Origin: Vibrio parahaemolyticus
Lineage (GTDB): Bacteria; Pseudomonadota; Gammaproteobacteria; Enterobacterales; Vibrionaceae
Direction: 5' to 3'
Assembly (NCBI RefSeq): GCF_900460535.1
Contig: NZ_UHIL01000002.1
Location: 1,364,001-1,428,000, forward strand
DNA: 64,000 nucleotides
Shown here: positions 27,684-36,589 of the stretch, piece after piece
Position numbering within the stretch: position 1 is the stretch's first letter
How the letters are laid out: every line of letters begins with the position of its first letter
Program-made: the position numbers and the translations under genes
Notes under the pieces: generated by a model
Database searches by the model: none
Told to the model about the DNA's origin: nothing
What the model saw: the letters and a program-made list of their open reading frames with translations, nothing else

Positions 27684-28368
27684 CTCAAGCTCCTTTTGAC
27701 GCTGCGGGTCTTTTGGACTGCAGCTGTTCATTATTAAACCAAAGTCTGTATGGGTACTCAGTCTTTGATATCAGCGCAAAAGGCCATACCTAGGGTTGCG
27801 AATGTCATCGAGCGTTTGAGGCATCTACTTGTCCCTTAAACGATTGGTCTCTCACACCGCTGCTTGTTTGAAAAACACATTGTTTTAAAACGCAAGACCT
27901 CGTGTTGACTGCTATTCACTTGGCCCAACCCTCTGATTCAATCTTGGTATAACCAGATACAGTAAGTGTAAACAAAATGTTAAATTATGCTTTAATTCGA
28001 ATTTAACCCATCAGTAAAGTTTTGCTTACACCCCATTTTTGCAGAGTAAAATACTGGTTTTTTATATTATTCATTTCAAAATCTGAATTTAATCACTTTT
28101 ATGTGTTACAAAGTTGCAACAAAATTGGGCTGTGAAATTTGACAAACAAAGCTAAAGTATTTGAGTGTCGTAGATTTATTTGTTGCAGAAAGATAACTTC
28201 TTCCCAATCAGACAGAATCAAGGTAGGGTGGCAGTCAATTGAAGAAGTTTGGATTCCAACGTGCCTAAGCGGCGTTAATTCGAACCTAGTGTGGCTCAGT
28301 GTTTAGATGGCTACACAGGCTTTGAATGACGGGGGAGTGCAACACTTAGAATTCAGATTGGAGAAGTT
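27684..28368. other. Divergent intergenic region between bkd and the DOPA-dioxygenase-like gene
   Basis: No gene is seen. The centre is AT-rich and carries a perfect 8-base inverted repeat, GTTAAATT / AATTTAAC, at 27979-28007 (13-base spacer), a possible operator for either divergent unit. The rest shows no strong hairpin or LiuR-type site. Confidence 0.5.
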
Positions 28369-28689
28369 ATGTACCACGTTCACGTTTACTTTCCTTTGCA
28401 ACAATTGGAAAAAGCACAAGCTCTGAATGAGATCATCCGCCAAGAGCGTCAAGATGTGTTGCGCGTGTATCCATTGGTCGACAGATTAGTCGGTCCGCAC
28501 AAGATGCCGATGTTTGAAATGCACCTTGAGTCGATCAGTGAAGAGTTTTTGGTTTGGTTAGATACCATTCGTGGGGATTTTTCTGTGCTTATTCACCCGG
28601 TCAGCGAACGAGAATTGCGTGATCACACAGAGAGCGCGATTTGGTTAGGTCGCGAACTAGGTGTTTTCGAAGAAAAGCTAGAAAATTAA
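28369..28689 (+). CDS. DOPA 4,5-dioxygenase family protein
   Basis: A 106-residue small protein matching the DOPA-dioxygenase family: an N-terminal HxH (MYHVHVYF), the central GPHKMPMFEMHLES and the C-terminal LIHPVSERELRDHTESAIWLG. The histidines are probable metal ligands. Characterised fungal and plant members open the ring of DOPA; most bacterial ones are of unknown function. The length is that of single-domain bacterial members. It is transcribed alone, with a poor ribosome site (GGAGAAG). Confidence 0.8.
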   Translation: MYHVHVYFPLQQLEKAQALNEIIRQERQDVLRVYPLVDRLVGPHKMPMFEMHLESISEEFLVWLDTIRGDFSVLIHPVSERELRDHTESAIWLGRELGVFEEKLEN

Positions 28690-28697
28690 CGATTTTT

Positions 28698-28738
28698 GCC
28701 CAAATGGCATAGACGTATGACGTCGATATCATTTGGGC
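28698..28738 (+). terminator. Terminator-like hairpin after the DOPA-dioxygenase-like gene
   Basis: GCCCAAATG (28698-28706) and CATTTGGGC (28730-28738) form a perfect 9-base-pair stem with a 23-base loop, nine bases after the stop. No T-run follows. The rest of the gap up to 29020 shows nothing else. Confidence 0.45.
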
Positions 28739-29020
28739 GCGTTCCCTCTCTTCCTATTCCCTTCCCTGCAATCCATCCCGTAGTGTGCTAGACCTAGAGG
28801 TGTGCCTTCGCACGTTTAAAACCGTTAGCGTGTTCGTTTTTAAAACTAATATTACTCGCTGAGTAAACATATAAGATAGAAAAATCATCGCAATTCTAAT
28901 CGCTTAGAAAGGCTTAAATACGCGTTAACCGATGTGTAACGTTAGCGATGACAATTAGGGAAGTGCAGTTTACGACCTCAATAGTAACGGCAGTGGCACA
29001 GACATTTCTAAGGGGGGAGT

Positions 29021-29647
29021 ATGTTGACGATACTGTTGATTGCATTGGCGCTGTATATTTTCTGGCTACTGTTTCGAAATGGCCCTGCATTTGCCGAGCG
29101 ACTCCCAGACCACAAACGCAATTGGGTTGGCCCCACCGCTAATCAAGAAGAATGGCGCGGCTATTGTGCGGACGTATTTCAACCTTTTAGTTCCCGCACG
29201 ACTTTCTATGCTATTGCCTATTTTGCCAATTATATTGCAGTGGCGAATGCGATCTCTTGGTCCATTGTCTACGAAGGCAATTATCCTGTTATGATGAGCC
29301 GTTTCGGCAGCTACTTTATTGTTAGTACGCACGACGCCATGCTGGTAGCTGGATTTGTTTCTCTGGCTTTTTTTATCATTAACTGGCAATTGGCGATGCA
29401 CTGCGCGAGTTTACTCAGCCAATATTTAGTGCGAATCCTTATCATCAATCGCACGCGTTTTGTCGCCATGAGTTTAGTGTTCAGCAGCTATTTTGCTTAC
29501 TTGTTAACGATAGGAATTTTTTGGCTGTTTCACGACACGTACTCAATTTGGCAAGGATTGAAACTCACGCCTGCTTTTCTTTTATTAGCGCTGTTATTAG
29601 CCGTCGTGTTACCTGCCATGAAAAAAGAAACGTCCGAAAGCGAATAA
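29021..29647 (+). CDS. Uncharacterised inner-membrane protein
   Basis: I do not recognise this 208-residue protein. It has an N-terminal helix (about 2-18), a soluble stretch with RNWVGPTANQEEWRGYC, and about four further helices (roughly 61-82, 100-122, 141-165, 180-200). The C-terminus is charged (KKETSESE). AAGGGGGGAG immediately upstream of ATG is a strong ribosome site. It lies 85 bases before yegD on the same strand and may share its transcript. Confidence 0.7.
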   Translation: MLTILLIALALYIFWLLFRNGPAFAERLPDHKRNWVGPTANQEEWRGYCADVFQPFSSRTTFYAIAYFANYIAVANAISWSIVYEGNYPVMMSRFGSYFIVSTHDAMLVAGFVSLAFFIINWQLAMHCASLLSQYLVRILIINRTRFVAMSLVFSSYFAYLLTIGIFWLFHDTYSIWQGLKLTPAFLLLALLLAVVLPAMKKETSESE

Positions 29648-29732
29648 GCGTGAATCGCTCTACCGTTTGAGTAGTAATTCATGTGCCATTGAGTTAGCAT
29701 TGCCGACCTTTTTTTCGTCAGTGGGAGGACTC

Positions 29733-31085
29733 ATGTATATTGGCTTTGACTATGGCACTGCAAACTGTTCAGTGGCAAAAATGGAATCAGGCGAGCCTGT
29801 TTTGCTAAATCTTGAAGGGGATAGCCCGTTCATTCCTTCCACCCTAGCAGCTCCGACTCGTGAGTCTGTGTCTGAGCATTTGTTTCGTCACCGTGACATC
29901 AAACCGTTTGATCAAGTTGGAGAGCAGGTACTGCGCCGCGCAATCAACTTGAACCGAGAAGAGAGCATCGAGCTGGAGCCAGAAGACATCGCGTTTGGTC
30001 AGGCAGCGTTGAACCGCTATTTAGAAGACCCACGCGATATCTATTACGTGAAGTCACCAAAGTCGTTTCTTGGTGCATCTGGCTTGCGTGATGTTCAGCT
30101 GAGCTTCTTTGAAGATCTGGTTTGCGCCATGATGGACAACATCAAAGCTCAGGCGGAAAATCATGCTCAACAAAGTATTACGGATGCGGTGATTGGTCGC
30201 CCGATTAACTTTCATGGTCGTGGTGGAGAAACGGCGAACATTCAAGCGGAAAATATTCTACTTCGCGCCGCCAAACGTGCCGGTTTTAAAAATATAGAAT
30301 TTCAGTTTGAGCCCGTCGCCGCTGGACTGGAATACGAAGCGACGCTTAGCGAAGACAAACTGATTTTGGTGGTGGATATCGGTGGTGGTACAACCGACTG
30401 TTCTTTGATTCAGATGGGGCCATCTTGGCGAGGAAAAGCAGACAGGACGGCAAGCTTATTGGCACACAGTGGCCAGCGTGTCGGTGGTAACGATCTGGAT
30501 ATTGCGTTGGCTTTTAAACAGTTGATGTTCCCGTTTGGGATGGAAAGCAAGATGGAGTCGGGCATTGTGATGCCGACGACTCAGTTTTGGAATCCGATTG
30601 CTATCAATAACGTTGAGGCGCAAAACGACTTTTACTCACGTGAGAACTTAGCGGCGTTAAAACTGTTGCAGAAACAGGCGCAAGAGCCAGAAAAACTAGC
30701 GCGCTTGCTTGAGGTTTATCACGAATCATTAGGCTACAACATTGTCCGCCGTGCAGAAGAAGCGAAGGTGGCACTCTCTGATCAAACGGCTTACCGTACT
30801 GGTATTAACTTATTGTCGGAGCTGATTGAAGTGGACGTTCAGCGTGATGAGATGATTGAAGCGATTGAATCACCAAAGAACAAGATGACGGCGCTGGTAA
30901 CAGAAGCTGTTGAGCAAGCAGGCGTAAAACCGGATGCGATCTTTATGACTGGTGGTTCCGCTCGTTCGCCGATTTTACGTGACGCGGTACAAACCGTGTT
31001 GCCAAATATTCCTGTCGTCAGCGGTAACTATTTTGGTTCGGTAACCGCAGGCTTGGCACGCTGGGCGGACGTTTGCTTTAAGTGA
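29733..31085 (+). CDS. yegD: YegD-type Hsp70-family protein
   Basis: A 450-residue actin/Hsp70-fold ATPase resembling E. coli YegD, which has the same length. The phosphate-1 motif is IGFDYGTANCSVAKM and the phosphate-2 motif LVVDIGGGTTDCSL; FMTGGSARSP is the adenosine motif. The peptide-binding C-terminal domain of DnaK is absent, as in other YegD proteins. The start at 29733 follows GGGAGG by three bases; a longer frame from 29667 lacks a ribosome site. Its partner and role are unknown. Confidence 0.88.
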   Translation: MYIGFDYGTANCSVAKMESGEPVLLNLEGDSPFIPSTLAAPTRESVSEHLFRHRDIKPFDQVGEQVLRRAINLNREESIELEPEDIAFGQAALNRYLEDPRDIYYVKSPKSFLGASGLRDVQLSFFEDLVCAMMDNIKAQAENHAQQSITDAVIGRPINFHGRGGETANIQAENILLRAAKRAGFKNIEFQFEPVAAGLEYEATLSEDKLILVVDIGGGTTDCSLIQMGPSWRGKADRTASLLAHSGQRVGGNDLDIALAFKQLMFPFGMESKMESGIVMPTTQFWNPIAINNVEAQNDFYSRENLAALKLLQKQAQEPEKLARLLEVYHESLGYNIVRRAEEAKVALSDQTAYRTGINLLSELIEVDVQRDEMIEAIESPKNKMTALVTEAVEQAGVKPDAIFMTGGSARSPILRDAVQTVLPNIPVVSGNYFGSVTAGLARWADVCFK

Positions 31086-31141
31086 TCTTTAGTTCTGAGC
31101 GAGTTACTGATGTCACGCGCTAAATAGAACCTTTTTCTAAT

Positions 31142-31173
31142 AAAAGAGCCCGGCAGTATGACCGGGCTCTTTT
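31142..31173. terminator. Bidirectional terminator between yegD and the copper chaperone gene
   Basis: AAAAGAGCCCGG and CCGGGCTCTTTT form a perfect 12-base-pair stem with an 8-base loop, T-tailed on both strands, between convergent genes. Confidence 0.92.
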
Positions 31174-31191
31174 GCATGAAATGAAAGGAGC

Positions 31192-31665
31192 TTAGTGGTG
31201 CATGTGTTTTTCCATATGACCTTTCTTTTCCACCGCCATTTCAACATCGATTTTGCCTGCGTTTTTGAACGTCAGCGTCATTGGGAAGCGATCGCCTTCT
31301 TGCAATGTTTGCGTTGGGTTGAAGATCATTAAGTGGAAGCTGCCTGGCTTAAATACCACGGTTTCGTGTGCCGCTACACGCACTTCATCAATTTTAATCA
31401 TCTTCATTACTCCGTCTTCGTTCGCGTGAGTGTGGATCTCCACACGGCCAGCGATTGGGCTTTCTGCTGCGATCAACGCGTCTTCCGTATCCCCATGGTT
31501 GGTCAGCTGAAAGAATCCGCCAATAACAGGAGCATTTGGCGGCGCTTCACGACTCCAAGGATGATCGATGTGAATTTTTCCGGTTTCGTAATCGTGAGCA
31601 AGGCTCATAGGGCTAGCAATGAGAGCGATAAGTGACAAAGTGGCGATTTTCATTTGTTTAAGCAT
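31192..31665 (-). CDS. Periplasmic copper chaperone, PCu(A)C family
   Basis: A 157-residue exported protein with a Sec signal peptide ending near SLAHD (about residue 23). The copper site H-X10-M-X21-H-X-M is exact: His78, Met89, His111 and Met113. Further His and Met residues cluster at the C-terminus (GHMEKHMHH). This family delivers Cu(I) to the Cu(A) or Cu(B) centre of heme-copper oxidases. The window's own oxidase is a Cu(A)-free bo3 type, so the client is more likely a cytochrome c oxidase encoded elsewhere. AAGGAAAA precedes the ATG. Confidence 0.92.
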   Translation of the reverse strand: MLKQMKIATLSLIALIASPMSLAHDYETGKIHIDHPWSREAPPNAPVIGGFFQLTNHGDTEDALIAAESPIAGRVEIHTHANEDGVMKMIKIDEVRVAAHETVVFKPGSFHLMIFNPTQTLQEGDRFPMTLTFKNAGKIDVEMAVEKKGHMEKHMHH

Positions 31666-31755
31666 GTGTATTTTCCTTTTAAATAGAATGACTTCCCGAG
31701 TAAATGCTCAATGGGATAGTTGTTATTATTGTGAGCTTGGGTTCTTAAAGAACCA

Positions 31756-32217
31756 TTAGGCAGGAAAAACACAAGGAGGAGATTGTTTTGGTGCGATATG
31801 CTGGTAAACCAATCTGCCGCATTGAGCAAAATGGTAGGGCGTGAGCGCGTGTTTAACGCGGCGTAACCACTGAATGGTGGCAAGATAGAGCCCAACCGCG
31901 ACAAGCAAGAAAAATTGCACGGCTTGCAGCAGTGGACATTCAAACTGGAAACCGTCGTGTAGCTTCAAGTTATCAATAAATTCGGAAGACGGTTGAGCGT
32001 TTGCAGCGATGAGTGTATTGATGTCGACCCAGTTAAAACCCTCAGCGGTACAGAGCAACACCTTTTCATTCTGAACTTTGTTAAGCCAGCTTTTATTGTG
32101 CACTTGCGTGGGATTGAGCGCCGCAATGGAGGCCAAATACAGCTGAAACAGTACCGCGAAAATAACCGCAATAGCGGCGACGCGTTGTTTCTTAGGTTGT
32201 ATTTGAGTGGTTTCCAT
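31756..32217 (-). CDS. Uncharacterised membrane-anchored protein, possibly DUF2946-like
   Basis: A 153-residue protein with a helix at about 12-34, an extracytoplasmic part with LLCTAEGFNWVDI and FQFECPLL, and a second helix at about 99-117. The C-terminus KQSPPCVFPA recalls the proline-rich ends of DUF2946 proteins, which often sit beside copper genes, but the match is only by eye. It is 90 bases upstream of the PCu(A)C gene on the same strand, so a role in copper handling is a reasonable guess. Three cysteines could form a disulfide or bind metal. Confidence 0.65.
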   Translation of the reverse strand: METTQIQPKKQRVAAIAVIFAVLFQLYLASIAALNPTQVHNKSWLNKVQNEKVLLCTAEGFNWVDINTLIAANAQPSSEFIDNLKLHDGFQFECPLLQAVQFFLLVAVGLYLATIQWLRRVKHALTPYHFAQCGRLVYQHIAPKQSPPCVFPA

Positions 32218-32596
32218 ACGATTTGATATCTGGCTGATTCGGCGCAGGATACTAACAAATAACCCTAAAAATGTAACTGCAAGATTTCCAAAAAGTGATG
32301 CAAGTGTATTTTATTTGTGTGCATTACCCACCGCGCGAAAATGTGCAAAAGGAAAAACCAGGTGAGTCGTGAACCCAAGGCCATGAACGACGGGCGATAG
32401 CGAAAATTGACTGGCGAGTTAGTGTGCAAAATTTGAGGGATAAAAGATCAAACTGAACACTGATTCTGCACTTGTTTTACGTTAACGGAATTATGACAGT
32501 AATTTAATAAAGGATACGGTATTCTCTCGCTCCTTTGTGTATTCCTGAGCGTTTCTTGCTGTGGCAAGAGAGGCGTCATCTTAAGAAATTTCTCCA
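32218..32596. other. Divergent intergenic region, no gene seen
   Basis: AT-rich spacer between two divergent genes. TTTACGTTAAC at 32475-32485 matches part of the LiuR-type site but lacks its other half. No hairpin with a T-run is present. Confidence 0.4.
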
Positions 32597-33640
32597 ATGA
32601 AATACGAACAACAGATCGAATTTCGATACCCTAAAGGTCGATTCGCGATGGTGAGTGTTTATACATTCACAGGCGCCGCTATTTTAGCGTCGACGATTTT
32701 TTCTCTATTGCTATTTTTGTCAATTGACGACAACCCAATGATGCAGGCGCTTTTTGGTGGTTTGGCCATCATCTTTGAAGCTGGCAAATTTTATGCGTGG
32801 TATGAATACGGCGAGCGTCGCGCCCACAGAAATTACGGTGGGGCAATTACGGCCTTGGTGTTTTACTCTGTGCTTGCCGCTATCTCTATTGGCGGTAGTA
32901 TCGGCGGCATCAACAGCGCGACTAACAGCGCACAAAGCCATATTTCTGTCGAGCAAGCAAAAATCGAAGCGTTTAACCGCCAGATTGCGTCTATCGATAA
33001 ACAGATCGAGCTGAACAACATAGCGGCGCAGAAGTACATCGAAATGGAGCGCATCGCAACGGGGGTGACGCGAATTCAAGAGCAAAACAAAACCCTGCGC
33101 GAAGAGCAGCAGAGATTGGCGATGGAGCGAGACAGTTTGCCTCCGGTAACACAAGGCTCGGTCATCGGTCTGATCGATAGCCTTGCAAATGCGTTTGGTA
33201 CGACATCGCAACAAGCTCAGTTATGGCTGGTGGTGTTCTTATCCATCCTTCTCGATTTCTTTGCGGCGTTTTTTGTTGGCTTGATTGGTGAAGAACAACG
33301 TTTCCGTCATTATTACCGTCGCTACGCAGGCATGGCCGTGACATCAATTCGCGATATTGACCCAGAGCCAGCGGGTTATCTTCCACACATTAAGGATGAA
33401 GATGACCCCGCCGTTGAGCAAAAAATTGAAGAACCGGAAGAGCCAAAAACACTGCTAGAACAGGTGAGCGATGCCCTTAAAACTCATCAAATCACGTGTA
33501 CGAAAAAGGCGGTAGCGAAGCAATTTAGACTTTCTGCGGAAGAGGTAGACAAAGTCTTCGAAGAGCTTGCAGAGCTTGGGCTGGTGGGTAAAAAAGCCAA
33601 CCACCATTACCATTGGATTGGTCAAGCTGAAGCCGCTTAA
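32597..33640 (+). CDS. Uncharacterised membrane protein with coiled coil and C-terminal winged-helix-like domain
   Basis: I do not recognise this 347-residue protein. It has hydrophobic segments at about 17-45, 48-66 and 83-104, a predicted coiled coil at about 115-176 rich in E, Q and R, another helix at about 204-230 (LWLVVFLSILLDFFAAFFVGL), an acidic linker (EQKIEEPEEPKTLLEQ) and a C-terminal region (CTKKAVAKQFRLSAEEVDKVF) that looks like a winged helix. A membrane-tethered DNA- or protein-binding role is possible. It is monocistronic with its own terminator. Confidence 0.7.
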   Translation: MKYEQQIEFRYPKGRFAMVSVYTFTGAAILASTIFSLLLFLSIDDNPMMQALFGGLAIIFEAGKFYAWYEYGERRAHRNYGGAITALVFYSVLAAISIGGSIGGINSATNSAQSHISVEQAKIEAFNRQIASIDKQIELNNIAAQKYIEMERIATGVTRIQEQNKTLREEQQRLAMERDSLPPVTQGSVIGLIDSLANAFGTTSQQAQLWLVVFLSILLDFFAAFFVGLIGEEQRFRHYYRRYAGMAVTSIRDIDPEPAGYLPHIKDEDDPAVEQKIEEPEEPKTLLEQVSDALKTHQITCTKKAVAKQFRLSAEEVDKVFEELAELGLVGKKANHHYHWIGQAEAA

Positions 33641-33663
33641 TGGTCTAGACTCAGTAAATATTT

Positions 33664-33691
33664 AAAGAGCGTCGATGGGCGCTCTTTTTTT
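33664..33691 (+). terminator. Rho-independent terminator
   Basis: AAAGAGCG and CGCTCTTT form an 8-base-pair stem around TCGATGGG, ending in a run of seven or more T, 23 bases after the preceding stop. Confidence 0.9.
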
Positions 33692-33775
33692 ATTTTCAGC
33701 CCTAAAGCACCTATTTCAGTAGGTGATAATTTACTTGGTTTCATCGTCTTAATGGAAGGGGTACAATCCATCTGA

Positions 33776-33797
33776 GATTGTTATCAATAGTAATTGT
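33776..33797. promoter_or_regulatory. Fur-box-like site before the Crp-family gene
   Basis: GATTGTTATCAATAGTAATTGT resembles the AT-rich GATAAT-type Fur box, about 80 bases before the regulator gene, downstream of a -10-like TACAAT at 33762-33767. The match is partial; the iron-uptake context supports it. Confidence 0.4.
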
Positions 33798-33878
33798 CTG
33801 GATGAACAAGCAAACTGGCTTAGTCTTTGAGTTGCTCATTTGTCCGGATTAGCACCTTCCTAGCATAGAGAAAAACGC

Positions 33879-34559
33879 ATGAAAATCAGCCCTTATCCGA
33901 CTGGTCGCTTCAAAAACTATCTAGAACAGAAAAGTACCGCGTTTCGTGATCTCATCTATCAGTGCCAAGTAAACACTCGTTATTTTGATGCAGGCGAAGC
34001 CATTTTGCGCCAAGGCGAGCAACTTCAGTACCTGTATATCGTGCCTGTTGGACGTGTTTCTATGAGCATTTTGGCCGCCAATGGGCGACGTTTCCAACTA
34101 GGGGAGGCGAACTGCGATTACCACATTTATGGCGAAATGGAGTACTTTACTCAAACCCCTTGCCAGTGGAATGTGGTGGCTGATGAGCACATGCAAGTCG
34201 ATGTCATTTGCATTCAGAAACTGACCGAAGCACTACAGCAGCACCCTGAGATGATGGTGTTTTTTGCCTCTGCACTGGCAGAAGACTATCAGGACTCAAT
34301 GGATATCTATACTAACCGTTTGCTGCATCCCATCACTTACAACATTGCCTATGATCTTCTCGTCCGTAATCAGACGGATACGCTGCTTGGTGGCTTTGAC
34401 AAAGTGAACCAAGAGGCGGAACGATTTGGTACGTCAGGCCGAGTTTATCGACGTGCGGTCAAAGATCTTATCGATAAAGGACTCATTGCAAAAACCGACA
34501 ATGGCTTAGCGATTCTTGATGAAATGGCGTTAAAAGCGTTCATCGATTCGCACGAATAA
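33879..34559 (+). CDS. Crp/Fnr-family transcriptional regulator
   Basis: A 226-residue protein with an N-terminal cyclic-nucleotide-binding-like beta-roll (FDAGEAILRQGEQLQYLYIV, about 36-55), a long dimerisation helix and a C-terminal winged helix (ERFGTSGRVYRRAVKDLIDK). No Fnr-type cysteine cluster is seen, and the cAMP-binding Arg/Ser pattern of Crp is not obvious, so the ligand is unknown; it recalls the YeiL-type members. It is 163 bases upstream of vctP in the same direction and may regulate siderophore uptake. Confidence 0.8.
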   Translation: MKISPYPTGRFKNYLEQKSTAFRDLIYQCQVNTRYFDAGEAILRQGEQLQYLYIVPVGRVSMSILAANGRRFQLGEANCDYHIYGEMEYFTQTPCQWNVVADEHMQVDVICIQKLTEALQQHPEMMVFFASALAEDYQDSMDIYTNRLLHPITYNIAYDLLVRNQTDTLLGGFDKVNQEAERFGTSGRVYRRAVKDLIDKGLIAKTDNGLAILDEMALKAFIDSHE

Positions 34560-34690
34560 TTCAATTCGGGATTGCAATGATTACCATTCATAAGTGCTTG
34601 AAATGGTTTAATCTAAAATCACTGTAATGAATGTAAAGTCGTATAAATCTTGTTGAATGCTTTTGAGAGTAACGTTATATTGCGAACGCG

Positions 34691-34710
34691 CATGATAATA
34701 GATCTCATTA
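34691..34710 (+). promoter_or_regulatory. Putative Fur box before vctP
   Basis: CATGATAATAGATCTCATTA keeps the TGATAAT half of the Fur consensus and a degenerate second half, 12 bases before the vctP start. Fur control of siderophore uptake genes is well established for vibrios. Confidence 0.55.
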
Positions 34711-34722
34711 AGGCTCAACAAA

Positions 34723-35631
34723 ATGAAAAAACTCGTCAGTGCGGCTGTTTTCTCGCTGCTAACCATTTCTCCATCTTTTGCTGCTAACGTTGTTATTGAC
34801 CATTACATGGGAAAAACCGAGCTAGAACAATCACCTAAGCGCGTGGTTGTGATTGGTTTTGGTCCTTTAGATGCTTTGGATAACTTCGGGATTGACCCTG
34901 TAGCTGTGTCAAACGCATCTCATCTTCCGAGCTACCTTTCTAAGTACAGCAAAGAGAATTACACATCAGCAGGCAGTTTGTTTGAGCCTGACTTCGAAGC
35001 TATTTATATGCAAAAACCAGATCTGATCTTGGTTGGCCCGCGTGGCTCCACGAAATATGAAGAGCTAAGTGAAATTGCCCCAACGGTTGTGTTTGCAGCT
35101 AAAGAAGGCGAAGGCTACTGGGAAGGCACGCAGGCTCAATGGCGTAACATTGGCAAAATCTTCAACATTGAAGACAAAGTCGAGCAAAAAATTGAAACAT
35201 TGGATGCTCAATTTAAAGCGATTCGCGACTACAACCAAACGAACAATAACGATGCGCTAACGATTTTGAGCATCGGTGACAACATCAGTGCCTTTGGTGC
35301 GAAGTCCCGCTTCGGCGCGATTTACAATGACTTTGGTTTCATTGAAACGGTAAAAAACATCAAGACTGGTACACACGGTGACGTAATTTCTTACGAGTTT
35401 ATCCGTGAAGCTGATCCGAAAAACATTTTGGTGATCGACCGTAACTCGCTGCATGCGAAGCCAAGCCAAGACCTTCGTAAATCGATGGACAATGACTTGG
35501 TGAAAGCGACGACGGCATACAAGAACCAAAAAATTACGTTCTTGGATGTTGATGCTTGGTACTTGGCTATGTCAGGCGTGACTGCGACAGAAAAAATGGT
35601 CAACGAGATCAAAAACACTGTCGATCTTTAA
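34723..35631 (+). CDS. vctP: Siderophore ABC transporter, periplasmic binding protein
   Basis: A 302-residue class III solute-binding protein (FepB/FatB/CeuE type) that carries a ferri-siderophore through the periplasm. The signal peptide is Sec-type, cleaved near SFAA (about residue 21), with no lipobox. The fold's markers are present: SPKRVVVIGFGPLDALDNFG and the long central helix between lobes. Its operon order (binding protein, two permeases, ATPase) matches vctPDGC, which imports catechol siderophores in V. cholerae. The name is by resemblance; a FatB/anguibactin-type substrate is not excluded. Confidence 0.8.
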   Translation: MKKLVSAAVFSLLTISPSFAANVVIDHYMGKTELEQSPKRVVVIGFGPLDALDNFGIDPVAVSNASHLPSYLSKYSKENYTSAGSLFEPDFEAIYMQKPDLILVGPRGSTKYEELSEIAPTVVFAAKEGEGYWEGTQAQWRNIGKIFNIEDKVEQKIETLDAQFKAIRDYNQTNNNDALTILSIGDNISAFGAKSRFGAIYNDFGFIETVKNIKTGTHGDVISYEFIREADPKNILVIDRNSLHAKPSQDLRKSMDNDLVKATTAYKNQKITFLDVDAWYLAMSGVTATEKMVNEIKNTVDL

Positions 35632-35653
35632 GCCCGGCTAGCAGAGGTTAACT

Positions 35654-36589
35654 TTGAAAAAGTTATTGCTAACCCTTGTGGTTTTAAGCACGGTTTCGTT
35701 GTTTGTTGGGGTGGCAGATATGACGCCCCAACAATTGTTTTCTGGCGATGCAAAAGCGTTAGAGCTTTTTTTCACTAGCCGTATTCCTCGTTTGTTCGCG
35801 ATTTTGCTTGCTGGGGCAGGGCTGAGTATCGCTGGTCTTGTGATGCAGCAGATCAGCCAAAACCGTTTTGCCTCGCCTTCGACAACGGGAACAATTGAGT
35901 GTGCCATGTTGGGCTACGTAATGAGCGTGGTGTTCTTTGGCGATGGTGATCATCTTTGGTTGGTGTTTGGTATCTCCGTGCTCGGAACGCTTACGTTTGT
36001 GCATTTCATCCAACGTATCCAATTCAAAAGTGTGGTGTTTGTACCGCTCGTCGGGATCATTTTCGGTAACGTTATTGAATCGATGACCACGTTCATCGCC
36101 TACAAGTACGATGCGCTCCAAAGCTTGAGTGCTTGGTCGGTCGCGAACTTCGCCAACATTTTGCGGGGGGATTTTGAACTGCTCTACATTGCGGTTCCGA
36201 TGGTGATTCTCAGTTACTTGTTTGCCGCAAGAATCTCTGCGGTCGGTATTGGTAAAGACTTTGCCGTGAACTTGGGTTTGAACTATCAGCAAGTGGTTAC
36301 TATTGGCGTGCTGTTGGTGTCCATCATGTCCGCAAGTGTGGTGATGATAGTTGGTCAGCTGCCGTTTCTTGGCCTTATTGTGCCGAACCTCGTCAGTCAT
36401 TTTTACGGTGATAACCTGAAGAAAAACATTCCTTTAACCGCCATGTATGGTGCCATATTGGTACTCGGCTGTGATTTGGTGAGTCGTTTGATCATCTTCC
36501 CTCATGAAATGCCAATTTCCATTGTGATCAGCATTTTAGGTGGCGTGGTATTCATTACGATGTTGCTAAGAGGTAAGCAGCATGCGTGA
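35654..36589 (+). CDS. vctD: Siderophore ABC transporter permease
   Basis: A 311-residue FecCD-family inner-membrane permease with about nine to ten helices. It has the family segments RIPRLFAILLAGAGLSIAG and GQLPFLGLIVPNLVSHFYG. The start is TTG at 35654, preceded by AGAGG seven bases upstream; no nearby ATG gives a full N-terminal helix. Its end overlaps vctG by eight bases. Confidence 0.85.
   Translation: MKKLLLTLVVLSTVSLFVGVADMTPQQLFSGDAKALELFFTSRIPRLFAILLAGAGLSIAGLVMQQISQNRFASPSTTGTIECAMLGYVMSVVFFGDGDHLWLVFGISVLGTLTFVHFIQRIQFKSVVFVPLVGIIFGNVIESMTTFIAYKYDALQSLSAWSVANFANILRGDFELLYIAVPMVILSYLFAARISAVGIGKDFAVNLGLNYQQVVTIGVLLVSIMSASVVMIVGQLPFLGLIVPNLVSHFYGDNLKKNIPLTAMYGAILVLGCDLVSRLIIFPHEMPISIVISILGGVVFITMLLRGKQHA

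Noticed and set aside
27961..27975. AGTAAGTGTAAAC before the bkd operon as a LiuR box
   Set aside because: Too many mismatches with the two good copies; I do not claim bkd is under LiuR from this.
32473..32490. Possible third LiuR site (TTTACGTTAAC) upstream of the 32597 gene
   Set aside because: It matches 11 bases of the ETF-QO site, but the second half (CGTGAA) is missing, so it is probably chance.
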